Below, piece after piece: positions 28,869 to 38,246 of a DNA stretch of 64,000 nucleotides. The stretch's first letter is position 1, and each line of letters starts with the position of its first letter. The position numbers and the translations under genes are program-made. The DNA is taken from NCBI RefSeq assembly GCF_000797515.1, contig NZ_JSBN01000040.1, positions 1 to 64,000 of the forward strand. Direction: 5' to 3'. The notes beneath the pieces are model-generated. The model was not told the origin of the DNA and made no database searches. It was given only the letters and a program-made list of their open reading frames with translations. The DNA comes from Sphingomonas sp. Ant H11 (GTDB lineage Bacteria; Pseudomonadota; Alphaproteobacteria; Sphingomonadales; Sphingomonadaceae).

Positions 28869-31800
28869 TCATTTATCCCGCCGCTCCTTGAATTTTGGAT
28901 CACCATCAAACGGGCCGTTAGCGAGATCATCCGAAAATCTGCCGCTGCCTAGGACTGACGATTGCTCGATCGAGGTAAGGGGTCCGGTAATATCGGCTGT
29001 CCCACGCGCGGAATCAGCGTTCTCGAGGTACCGGTTCCGCAATCCACGGTCGCCAAGCAACTGATCGGAGAGAACTCGTGTAAAAGCTTGCTCCGGATTG
29101 GGCGAGCGAGATGCCGCGCGTTCTGCGGAAGCTACGGCTCCTCTCACGTCATAATTCACTATGTCTAGTGTAGCGTCGGCATTCTCTGAAGTTGTTCCGC
29201 GGTCGCTGCCTGCGAAACCTAACGAACCGCCCGCGCCGCCGGAAAGAGATGCCGAGCTCCCTTTTCCGCCACCCTTGGAGGACCCGCGCTGCGCGCTTGC
29301 TGAAACCGAAAGACCGACATCGGTTCCCATAGTGGTGCTGTCCTCCGCGCGACGAGTGATATTCCGCGACCATCCGGTTTGAGCCATAATTGCTTGAACA
29401 TCCCGTTCGAGCGTGTCGGCGACCTGCGGTTTCAGCCGCCAATTCCCCTGGCGGTCCATCTCGAACCCGCCCTTGAGCCAATGGGCCATGGCGGCCTTTC
29501 CTTCGGCACCGCCACCGAGGAAATGCTCGATCGTGTCAGGGCCGGCCTGCTTGCCGGCTTCGAAGCGTGTGCTGGTGTCGCTACGCGCCGATCTAGTGAA
29601 ACCCGTGCTGCTCGACACCAAGAGGTCATTATCGGCGAAACTGAACCGCGCCGAACCGCCACCGGCAATTGCACCATATTGGCTGTCATTGATCAGCCCG
29701 GCGCGGCGCAGTTGACCAGCGACCTCTGGCGTTACGTTCATGGCAAGGTCGCCATTCTGGCTCATCGCTAGCTGCTTCTTCGTCATCGTGATGCCATTGG
29801 CGCGCAGCAGCCCCTGCATTCGCGTCAGGCGCTGATTGTCGACGATTCGAGACGTACGCTCATTACGCGCGCGATCCGCGATCCCACCGGCGCCGCCGTC
29901 AGCCATATCGACCTGATTGCCGGCCGTCCCGGCAAGCGTGCGGATGAAGCTATCGAGCCGCGCAGCTTCGCGCGTCGAGACGCCTGCCGCCTCCGCGCCC
30001 TCCGCAAACCCAAAATTGTCCGACTGTCGACGCTCTTCCCCGATGCGCGCCGCGCTCCTCGTACCGTCCCGCCCAACTTCGCGTTGCGCGTCGAGCTTGC
30101 CCGCGCGCTCGGCAAAATCGAACCCGGCTGTCTCGCGCGTCCGTCCGTAGACACTCGTTCCCTCGCGTCCTGCTTCCGCGGTGGCCCCATCCGCCGTACC
30201 GAGTTCGTCGACGCATTATAGGTTTCGAGCGCGTCCTCGACCTGCGCCTCATTGCGGCCAGTCGCGCGGGAGAGTTGGGTGATCGCGGAAGAGCGCGCTT
30301 CGCCGGCGAGCGCGTTGATAAAGCCGATGCGGCGGCTGGTCTCCTGAACCGACAGGCCAAGCATGCCGGCGGCGTCGCGTTGTCCCTGGTTGGTGCCGGT
30401 CCGATGGGCCTGCTCGGTTGCCACGTTTCCGCGCTCGATGCCGGCGACCTTGTTGCCGGCGAAATCGCGCCGCCCTTCCATAGCACCGACCTGGACCTGC
30501 GCGGAGGTGATGTCATTGCGGAGCATCGCTTCCTGGTCGAAGGCATTGGCGGTCAGCTTTGCAAAGGTCGGGTCCGCCGAGGCCTGAGCGATGACACCGG
30601 ACGCCTTCAGCGCAGCGTCCTTCGGCGAGTAGCCGCCTCGCTCGAAGGCCCGCGTCGCGCCCTGCTGCATCATGTCGTAAGCGCGCTGATCCCCAAAGGC
30701 GCGCCATTGCACCAGATGCTGCGAGAACGCAGCGAAGGCGCGCTCACCAGCCTGACCGGAACCGAAATAGGTTGTACCCAAAGCCCGGAGCGCGTCCTTC
30801 TCGGCGAACTGTTGAAACGCGGCCGTCGTGGCGTTGGCCCTGACTGCGCGTTGCGTCGCAGGGTTGGACAGATCCCCATTGACGAGCGCCGGTGCGAGCC
30901 CGCCAAGTTCGCGCGCCGCGTCGATCCCGCCCATGCCGAATGCCGGCACTCCTGGCACCCCGCTGTTGCGCTCACCCAACATCGTGCTCGCCGCGCCGAA
31001 GCTGCGGTTGGCGCCAAATGTCGATCGCTCGCCAAAGTCACCAAAGCTCGACGAAGCCCCGCGTCGCGCGGATGTGCCCAACGCGGACGCCTGTGCCTCA
31101 AGGGCCGAGGCGCGACCTTCCGCTGTGCCCATAGGCGACGCGGCGGCAGTGCCCTGACCCTGGACGCCGAGCGCGCCGCTGGTGAACGCCGTGAAGACAT
31201 TCCCCGAGAACCGGAACACCGTGAACACGAACGCGCCCGCCAGGCCCGCCGCCGCCGTGCGGAAGCTGCCGAAGATCGCAAGGGCCTTTTGCGCGGAAGA
31301 AGGGGCGAGAAGCCAGGCGTTGGCGCCGTTGGCGTTCGAGCGCATCTCGGCAAGCGCGCCCATCGCGCGCCCAAGGGTAAGCTGGTAAATGCCGGCATCG
31401 ATCACGCCCCACAAGGCGACGAACACGAACAGCCCAAGCGCGAAGCTCATGACCCGAAGGTTGATCGGCGTCAGGATGAACAGAAGCGCGATCGGGATCA
31501 TGAACAGCATGATGCCGAATACGACCGCGCGGATCGTCGGCATCCATTCGTTTGCAACCGACATCGTGGCAAGACCGCTCGACATTACGGCGCGATTGGC
31601 CATGACCCGGGCCGCTGTTGCCGGGCTATCCTCGAACAGGACGTCGCCCACGGTGTTGCCGAGCAGGACATCTGTCATGAATGCCTGAAGCGACAGCGGA
31701 GAGCCCATCATCATGCCGCCCACCTCGCCGAGCTGGGCGCGGCAGCGAGTGAGCTGATTGGCATCGGTCGCGTCGAAGCCCGTCCGCAGGCAAACCTGCC

Positions 31801-32599
31801 TGGTGTAATCGTCGAACAAGGTCGGATCGGAGAGCCTGTCAGAAATATATTGCCAAGACTCGTCGCAGCTCTTCGTCGTGCCGCCCTTGTCCGCCGCCGT
31901 ATAGACCGTGCTGAAGGTCGCAGGTCCCGCCATCGCTGCGAACGCGGCTGGCAGATCGGTTGTCGTGCGGAACAACTTGTCATCGTCGATGCCGTAAGCC
32001 GGCGACACGCGCGCGACCGGATAGCATTGCCGGACATAGTCCTTGATCGTTGCATCAAGGAAGGTGTCGGTCATCGGGCCACGCGGCGCGACGGCATTGA
32101 AGAACAGGTCGAACGTGTGCCCCCCGGCGCCGAACTCGATCTTGGAATCCGGATCGAGCGTGTTGTCGTCGATCGTCTCGACCAGGGCGCGCTCCATCAG
32201 GTTGGTCGTGCCGGCGACCAGCACGAGCAGATTGGGGACGCCGCCGACCGGCTGATAGGCGTTGCGCACCTTGTCATAGACGTGGACCGTCCCGGTGGTC
32301 GCGATCATACCGACGAACAGGCCGATGCCGACCAGCATCTGAAAGCCGAAGGCGACAAGCCCCATACCCTGGCCACGAATGGCGGTCAGCGTCGCTCCCA
32401 CCGCAATCCCGACCGTCGCGATCACCACGACCAGCGTCTCGTAACGCGGGTCGGCAAAGATCATCGCGACGAGACGGAATGCATCTACCGTCTCGGCGAA
32501 GCCGTCATAGGTGTAGAAGCTCGTATCGACGGCAAAGGCCGGCGAGGCGGCGAGCAATGCGGCGACCGTGACAACGGCGCGAAGGATCCGACGCATCAT
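28869..32599 (-). CDS. traG: TraG, mating-pair stabilisation / pilus assembly (frameshifted)
   Basis: The N-terminal ~490 residues contain a signal-like start and several membrane segments (ETLVVVIATVGIAVGATLTA, GLVAFGFQMLVGIGLFVGMI, AVVFGIMLFMIPIALLFILT, FALGLFVFVALWGVIDAG), the TraG_N domain. The long C-terminal half is soluble, Gly/Ala/Ser-rich, and would extend into the periplasm or recipient. The frame changes near 30205. One extra G (CGGGCGG) joins NSTNSVR to ADGATAEAGREGTSVYG and gives a 1,243-residue protein, in the range of long TraG homologs. Last gene of the tra operon. Confidence 0.88.
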
Positions 32600-32607
32600 T
32601 GGAGCAC

Positions 32608-34054
32608 CTACTGGTTGCGGTTCGCGGCGGCACCAGCGGCGTCGCGCGCATCGCGATCGCGCTGACGCAAAAGCCCAGCATAGGATGTCGAGAGGTTCGC
32701 CTGGCTCAGCGCCGCGAGATAGGACTGACGCATCTGGGCACGCTGGCGGAGGACCTCCTCGCGCAGGTCCCGCAATTGCTCGATGCCCTTGGTGAGGATG
32801 CGGGTCTGGCAGATATTGGTACTGGTCGCATTGGCAGCGCCGGCCGCCGTCGTCCCACGCTCGGCATTGCTGAGCGCGAAGTCGATGGAGCGGGTCAGGT
32901 CGTTCAGCATCTGATAGGCAAGGGTGAACGCTACCAGCTCATCGGTATCGCTGATGACCGAGCCCTGGACGCCTTGTCGAACGCCCCATTCGAGCATCCG
33001 ATACACAGGTAGCGTGCTGACATTGGCAACGAACTGGCGTTCGTCCGCCGAAAGCCCACCCCGCGTCCTGATCTTGCCGGCGATCGACTCCATCCGGGTG
33101 CGGGCGAGTTCGAGCGCACCTTTGGTGCCGTCCTGGCTGCAATCACCGGCCGTGGGCGGCACATTGAGCGCGCGCTTCTGGACGCGGCCGGAGAGGAAGT
33201 CATCGGCGCTTTCCGTATCCTGCTTCGGGCAGGCGGGAATCGCCGAGAAGAGCGGCACCTTGTCGGTCGGGTCCCAGCGCATATAGACGTCGCCGACACG
33301 CGCGCGCATCACATCCGCCCAGTCGCCGGCACCGACCCGCGAAGCCGCGTGCGAAAGCAGCGATCCCGTGCGGAAGATGTCGGTCACCTCGGCCGGGCAA
33401 TTCTGCAGCGCGTCCTTCAGATCCTCGGTCGGGTTATTCTGGTTCGCCTGGATCTTCTCGCGGCTCTGCTGGTAGCTTTTCGCGAACCCTTCCTTCACCG
33501 ACTTGTAGCCGGTCATCTCCTCGATGATGCCGCTCATATTGTCGTCGCCCTTGGCGATCTGGACCGCGCGGGTTGGCCAACCGGCAATCATTGACCTGAA
33601 TCGAATTCAGGAAGTTGGTCGCCGCCTCCATCTTCGAAATGATGTTACCCATCTTCTCGTCGAGCGTCTCAAGCAGATACTGGAACGCGACCGCGGGGGC
33701 CGCCTGAAGAATGCTCTCCAGCTTCTGGACGAGATAGTCGGGATCAAGGAACGACATACCACCCAGGAACATGTCGATGCCGCCGCATCCGGCCTTGATC
33801 TTGGGCAGGCTCAGCGACATCAGATAGTCGTTATGGACATCCACACGGCCTGACATGCCACCCGCGGTCACATAGCCGCGCGTCTGATCCTCGAAGCTGC
33901 CGGGAGAGGTGTAGGTTGCGTTGTCGAACCAACTTTCCGCCCAGCTCTGCGCATGTGCCGGGGCCGCGGTGCCGCACGCAGCGACGATCCCGCACAGGCT
34001 GAACGAGAGAGGGCGAGCTAGACGACGATAGAGTCTGGGAACGGCAAGCGACAT
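32608..34054 (-). CDS. traH: TraH, conjugative pilus assembly (frameshifted)
   Basis: A periplasmic protein with a signal peptide (LSFSLCGIVAACGTAAPAHA). The TraH signature region CGGIDMFLGGMSFLDPDYLV and the SGIIEEMTGYKS segment lie in two frames. They meet near 33575, where a CCC run read as CC gives a continuous 481-residue protein. The C-terminus is helical and coiled-coil-prone (LRDLREEVLRQRAQMRQSYL). It acts with TraF/G/U/W/TrbC in F-pilus assembly. Start chosen at ATG 34054 from the signal peptide. Confidence 0.88.
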
Positions 34055-34106
34055 GGCGGGCTTCCTCGGGTTCGAGTGAGATGAAAGAGGTGCTGGCCCG
34101 CCATGC

Positions 34107-34706
34107 TCAGCCTCCTCGGTTGGCCGGATTCCGCGGCGCGCCCACGCCGACAATCCCGGTATATTTGGACATGGCCCGAAGGCCGACATCAGGTCGCACG
34201 CCCGTCAGCATCTTGACGGCGAGATAGATGTTGCGGGCGAGGTTCAGCGCATGATCGGTGCCGATCGCGATCGGCACGATCCTGTTCGAATCCGCGATCG
34301 GTCGGACCCAAACGACCGGATGGCCAACCCAGGGCAGCCCAAGCCGGCCCGAACGGACCATCGCTTCCTGGCCGCCGATCGCAGCGACGCGCCAGCCATA
34401 TTGCCGGCCAAAGGCCGATAGCTTGGTCCACATATCGCCGCACGGTACGCAACCCGGGCTCGTGCTCATTTCGATGACGAACGCCGGCGCCTGGCCGCGT
34501 AACGTATCGGCGAAGTCCGGCGGGAACTGCCGCGTCAGTGGGACGCGGGCGAGCCACGCCTGCAGGCTGGCAGCGTCGGCAACAGGATGGATTGCCGCGC
34601 GCCGCGCCGCATCTTGCCCTGCCGATGCCGATTGAGCCATCGCGCCCCCAGCGATACCCACAACGGCGGACACCATGGCTGCAATGGCGAGCGCGCGCCG
34701 CGTCAC
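34107..34706 (-). CDS. Periplasmic thioredoxin-fold protein, TrbB-like
   Basis: A 199-residue exported protein (signal MVSAVVGIAGGAMAQ). A redox motif CVPCGD follows FVIEMSTSPG, placing the pair at the start of the first thioredoxin helix, and a cis-Pro-like GHPVVWV comes later. Between traF and traH its position matches trbB of the F plasmid, a periplasmic disulfide isomerase that helps fold Cys-rich Tra proteins. The start overlaps the traF stop by four bases. Confidence 0.75.
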   Translation of the reverse strand: MTRRALAIAAMVSAVVGIAGGAMAQSASAGQDAARRAAIHPVADAASLQAWLARVPLTRQFPPDFADTLRGQAPAFVIEMSTSPGCVPCGDMWTKLSAFGRQYGWRVAAIGGQEAMVRSGRLGLPWVGHPVVWVRPIADSNRIVPIAIGTDHALNLARNIYLAVKMLTGVRPDVGLRAMSKYTGIVGVGAPRNPANRGG

Positions 34707-35599
34707 GGCCGCGGACTCCCGCCGGTGTTGACCAGATCGCCCCCGAGCGCGCGTGGATCGGTCGCCGAGACCGGGCCATTCGCGAGCGCGTCGAAGAATC
34801 CGTCCTCCTCGCCGGCGCCGGTCATGAACTGCTCAGGCCGAATGTCGCCGGTCAGCAGCCGAACGGCCTGATACGCCATTTGCGCGAGGTTTGGATACGC
34901 CTCGACGCCGTTTGCGATTACCATGCGCTGTTGGCTGTTCCGCCTGATGATCATCGTCGTCGGTGTCACCTCGACGCCGAAGCGCTGTGCGACTTCAGGT
35001 CGGCGACCGATATCCATGAGCGTCACCTGCCAGCCCATCTCCTCCTGGAAGCGCTGGACGATCGGCCACTGCACCCGGCAATAGCCGCAGCTGTCGCGGG
35101 AGAACATGACGAGCGCGAATTCGCCGGCATGGGCGCGGAGATATTGACGGCGCGCGTCATCCTTGAACGCGGTCAACTGATCGCGCGCATCCCCGACCAT
35201 CGGATTGGCCGATTTGGAATTAAGTTCGGGATGCTGGAGCATCGCGATCTGGGTCACGCCGGCGAACGCGCGAGCCTTGCGCCGCGCGAAATCCTCGAGC
35301 TTCCAGAAATCGGCGACGGCATCGACCGTAAGGACGGTCGCTGCATAATCGCGCTGCTGCTCGATCAGCTTGTGGATCTTCGGCGGCGTCCAGGTTGCAA
35401 GTTCGGCCATCGGTGGAATCACCGGCTTCACCAGCGCGTCGGGATCAGGCTTCTCCTCGCTAGGTTTCGGCGGTGCCTGATACCACCAATATCCATCCTT
35501 GCCCGTCATGGCCGGCCTTTGATCCTGGGCCTGCACCGGTAGCGGAAGGGCGGTCGCGGCGAGGAGGGCCGCGCGCAGTAAGCGCGTGCGGGCAATCAC
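34703..35599 (-). CDS. traF: TraF, thioredoxin-fold conjugation protein
   Basis: A 298-residue protein with a signal peptide (LLRAALLAATALPLPVQA). The mid-protein WWYQAPPKPSEEKPDP segment is typical of F-type TraF. The thioredoxin domain has FSRDSCGYCRVQWPIV and the cis-Pro loop GVEVTPTTMII. Unlike F-plasmid TraF it keeps a CxxC pair, so it may be an active oxidoreductase. Four-base overlaps with both neighbours show tight translational coupling. Confidence 0.88.
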   Translation of the reverse strand: MIARTRLLRAALLAATALPLPVQAQDQRPAMTGKDGYWWYQAPPKPSEEKPDPDALVKPVIPPMAELATWTPPKIHKLIEQQRDYAATVLTVDAVADFWKLEDFARRKARAFAGVTQIAMLQHPELNSKSANPMVGDARDQLTAFKDDARRQYLRAHAGEFALVMFSRDSCGYCRVQWPIVQRFQEEMGWQVTLMDIGRRPEVAQRFGVEVTPTTMIIRRNSQQRMVIANGVEAYPNLAQMAYQAVRLLTGDIRPEQFMTGAGEEDGFFDALANGPVSATDPRALGGDLVNTGGSPRP

Positions 35600-36192
35600 A
35601 GCATTTTCTCCATCCGGGTCAACCGGTCGATAGCGACGGGACCGTAATAGCGACTGTCAAATCCATCCGGATGGCTCGAGCCGACATAGGCATAGCCCGA
35701 TGGGATGATCACACCTTTTGGCTGATAATGATCGAGCTTCTGTCCCTTGCGGCCGTAGGGCTTGCTGACACCCAGCAGCTTGCCATCGCAGAAGTACCAG
35801 CCGTCCCACGTATGCCCTCCGACTGACGGCTTCTCGATCATATCGAGCCGCTCGCCGGGCATGCACAGCACATATTTGGTGACCGACACCGGCTTGGGTC
35901 CGGCGACCGCGTTCGTGAGCATGAACGAGACGAGATCGCCCTTGTGGATGGGGCCCGGATCGCCCCGCACCGCCCAGGCATGGATCGATGGGGTCATCAC
36001 GAGGGTGAATTGCGGGATCGCCCACCAGGTCAGCAGGCCGACCGGCAGCACGATACAATAGGCCTTCAACAGCTGGTCGGGTCGCGGTGGTTCCCCGAGG
36101 CCGCTACAGCCGAGCGCGACCGCCGCGCGCAGCGGCAGCTCCTTCAGCTGCAGCCAGATCCATTTAGCGAGCGCCCAAGCGATTCTGAGCAT
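35596..36192 (-). CDS. S26-family signal peptidase of the transfer system (TraF-RP4/TrhF type)
   Basis: One N-terminal membrane segment (LLKAYCIVLPVGLLTWWAI) is followed by TPSIHAWAVR with the catalytic Ser context, LVSFML, and VTKYVLCMPGERLD with the catalytic Lys region. A C-terminal GYAYVGSSHPDGFDSRYYGPV box is shared by S26 peptidases. Start at ATG 36192 (MLRIAWAL), overlapping trbC. RP4 TraF uses such an enzyme to mature pilin; here it might process TraA or another Tra protein. The F plasmid itself lacks an equivalent. Confidence 0.8.
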   Translation of the reverse strand: MLRIAWALAKWIWLQLKELPLRAAVALGCSGLGEPPRPDQLLKAYCIVLPVGLLTWWAIPQFTLVMTPSIHAWAVRGDPGPIHKGDLVSFMLTNAVAGPKPVSVTKYVLCMPGERLDMIEKPSVGGHTWDGWYFCDGKLLGVSKPYGRKGQKLDHYQPKGVIIPSGYAYVGSSHPDGFDSRYYGPVAIDRLTRMEKML

Positions 36193-37054
36193 CGCGCACC
36201 TCCTCTTTGCCGCCAAGGCGGACATATTCCTCAAGCAATCCGGAGAGGCTCGCGTCTCCGAACACGATGCGAGCGATCGGCGGACTGGCGGCGTCGCGCT
36301 CGCAATAGGGCTGGGTGGGATCGCCCGGGATCATCGCCAGCGCTGGCACCCGGGTGATGCCCGCCAAGCGAAAGACGATCGGATCGACGATCAGCTGGAC
36401 ATTCCGCATCACGCACGCAGGGCCCGAGCAGCCGGGATCGATCCGCAGGATCTCGGCGGACAGTTTCGCCATGGGCCCAACGCGGGTAAGACCGCCCGGC
36501 ATACCCCGGAACGCCAGCACGCCGCCCACGCGCTCAAGCTGCGCGGCATAGGTTCGAAGCGTGGCGATCGGCATCGACGACGATGCGAACAGGACCGGCA
36601 CCCACCCTTTGATAGTATTCGGCGCGGTAGCGCCCGCGACGGCGGCCATGTCGGGCGCGCTCAGGCCCAGGGCCTGGCCAAGCTTTGCGGCCATGGCCTC
36701 GCGCTCGGCATCGAGCCCAGCCTGTCCCGCGGCGTATGCTGCGCGAGCGCGTGCATCCATCGCAGGCGAGTGGGCACGTCGGCGCACGGCATCGAAAGCC
36801 CGCCGACGAAGTTCGGCTGAAGGTTGAACCGATGGGCCGGGCTCCGCCGTCGTCGCGCGGCCCTTCTGCGCGCTGACGGCTTGCTTGAGCCGCTCCATCG
36901 CGGCATCGCCTTCGCTGGCTGCCTTGGCGCGCGCGTCGGCCGGCGGTGGGCTTGGCGGCGATCCGGCCACGGTCTGCGCCTGGGTGGCCGGGATCACCCC
37001 CAGCGCCAGGGTCAGGACGAGGCTAATTCTTGCCGATCGTCTGCATATACGCAT
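36164..37054 (-). CDS. trbC: TrbC, type-F pilus assembly protein
   Basis: A 296-residue exported protein. The C-terminal domain holds PVLFASSSMPIATLRTYAAQLERVGGVLAFRGMPGG, the defining region of F-type TrbC. The N-terminal half is Ala/Arg-rich and variable. It works with TraW/TraU in pilus assembly. In F, trbC lies between traU and traN; here it follows the second TraN-like gene. Confidence 0.85.
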   Translation of the reverse strand: MRICRRSARISLVLTLALGVIPATQAQTVAGSPPSPPPADARAKAASEGDAAMERLKQAVSAQKGRATTAEPGPSVQPSAELRRRAFDAVRRRAHSPAMDARARAAYAAGQAGLDAEREAMAAKLGQALGLSAPDMAAVAGATAPNTIKGWVPVLFASSSMPIATLRTYAAQLERVGGVLAFRGMPGGLTRVGPMAKLSAEILRIDPGCSGPACVMRNVQLIVDPIVFRLAGITRVPALAMIPGDPTQPYCERDAASPPIARIVFGDASLSGLLEEYVRLGGKEEVRDAQNRLGAR

Positions 37055-38246
37055 CGACGCGGTCCTTCATATCTATCTGGATGTCGGATTGAGCCCGGGC
37101 CTCGATGTCCAAATAATATTCGGAGAGGTCCATCTTCGAGAAATCTAGGGCCTGAAATTCTTCAGGCGTGAAGCCCCGGCACATTGGCTTCTTCGGCGTG
37201 CCCCAGCCGATCGCGTTGAACGATTTGAGCTGAGGCCGGCCCTGCTCCTGGATGATCCGACCAAGCTTGGTGTTGAAGCAGCAATGGCCTTTGGCCTTCT
37301 GGATGCAGATGCCGAGGATCTTGGAGGTGCAATAGCTGCCGATCTCATGGCACATGCCCGAGCCCCGCAGCATGCCGGTCTCCATGTCCTGCTGGTCGCA
37401 ACCCTGGAGCAGTACATCGATGATGAAACTAATCGCCAGGCTGATCGCGAGCGAGGTCGGATCGATACCGATGATGCCGTGAAGGCCGGCGGTGGCCGCC
37501 TGACTGGCGGTCGCGCCAGCCTTGAAGGCGGTGTAGGCAGCCTTCATGCCGGTCAGCACGCCCTTGGCGACCGCGATCTTGGTGCTGAGCGAGGTGAGCG
37601 ACGAGCCCATCCCGTCCTTGACGATCTTGCCCTTGTCCTTGCAGCAATTCTCGAAGGTATCGAGCAGGCCCGGCGGCCGGCAGCGCAGCGCGCGGCCCGA
37701 GAAAATCTCGATATGATCGAGGCAATTCCCCTCTGCGTCGACCTGGCCGTCATTGGGCACGCCCGGATCGTCGACGACTGGATCGGTGACGACCGGATTG
37801 GCGCCCGTGTCGATGCAGGCGTCGGGCGAGCAGGTCGGAGCCCCGCCGCCCGCGGGCACTTCGCACGCAAATTGGGATCCAAGCGGGCAGGCATAGGTGG
37901 CCGGACCCGTCACCGTGCAGGCGACAGCGCGGATCGGGCATTGCCAGCCGCCGCTCGCCGTCGCCGTGCAACTCGCGGTCTCGCCTTCATCGGCGGCATC
38001 GCCATTGCCGTTCAGATCGACCGCGCACATTTCATTGGCGCTGGTGGGCGCGGGACCGGTAGGCGCGGTAGGGCCCGATGGGTCGGTCGGTTCGACCGGA
38101 TCGGTGGGCTCGACCGGAATGGCGATCGCCGCGCGCGCTTGCGGCATCGCGGCGGCGCTCGCCTGCGCATAAGCCGCCGACTGGGCGCTCACGACCGATA
38201 TGGCCGAGATTAACAGCACGGATCGCGTGAGGAAGAGGCTCTTCAT
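37023..38246 (-). CDS. TraN-like protein, C-terminal Cys-rich type (second TraN gene)
   Basis: A 407-residue secreted protein (signal ISAISVVSAQSAAYA). A Pro/Thr/Gly repeat linker (VEPTDPVEPTDPSGPTAPTG) precedes a Cys-rich middle. The C-terminal ENCCKDKGK...CCFNTKLGRIIQEQGRPQL region is the hallmark of the C-terminus of TraN adhesins. The upstream traN ends without this region, and the two genes overlap by four bases (ATGA), so TraN appears naturally divided into two exported polypeptides. Confidence 0.8.
   Translation of the reverse strand: MKSLFLTRSVLLISAISVVSAQSAAYAQASAAAMPQARAAIAIPVEPTDPVEPTDPSGPTAPTGPAPTSANEMCAVDLNGNGDAADEGETASCTATASGGWQCPIRAVACTVTGPATYACPLGSQFACEVPAGGGAPTCSPDACIDTGANPVVTDPVVDDPGVPNDGQVDAEGNCLDHIEIFSGRALRCRPPGLLDTFENCCKDKGKIVKDGMGSSLTSLSTKIAVAKGVLTGMKAAYTAFKAGATASQAATAGLHGIIGIDPTSLAISLAISFIIDVLLQGCDQQDMETGMLRGSGMCHEIGSYCTSKILGICIQKAKGHCCFNTKLGRIIQEQGRPQLKSFNAIGWGTPKKPMCRGFTPEEFQALDFSKMDLSEYYLDIEARAQSDIQIDMKDRVDAYMQTIGKN

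Noticed and set aside
30275-32665. 796-codon open frame on the plus strand opposite traG
   Set aside because: It is rich in Arg/Gly/Ala and His as expected from the complement of GC-rich codons, has no domain, and lies wholly over a recognised gene.
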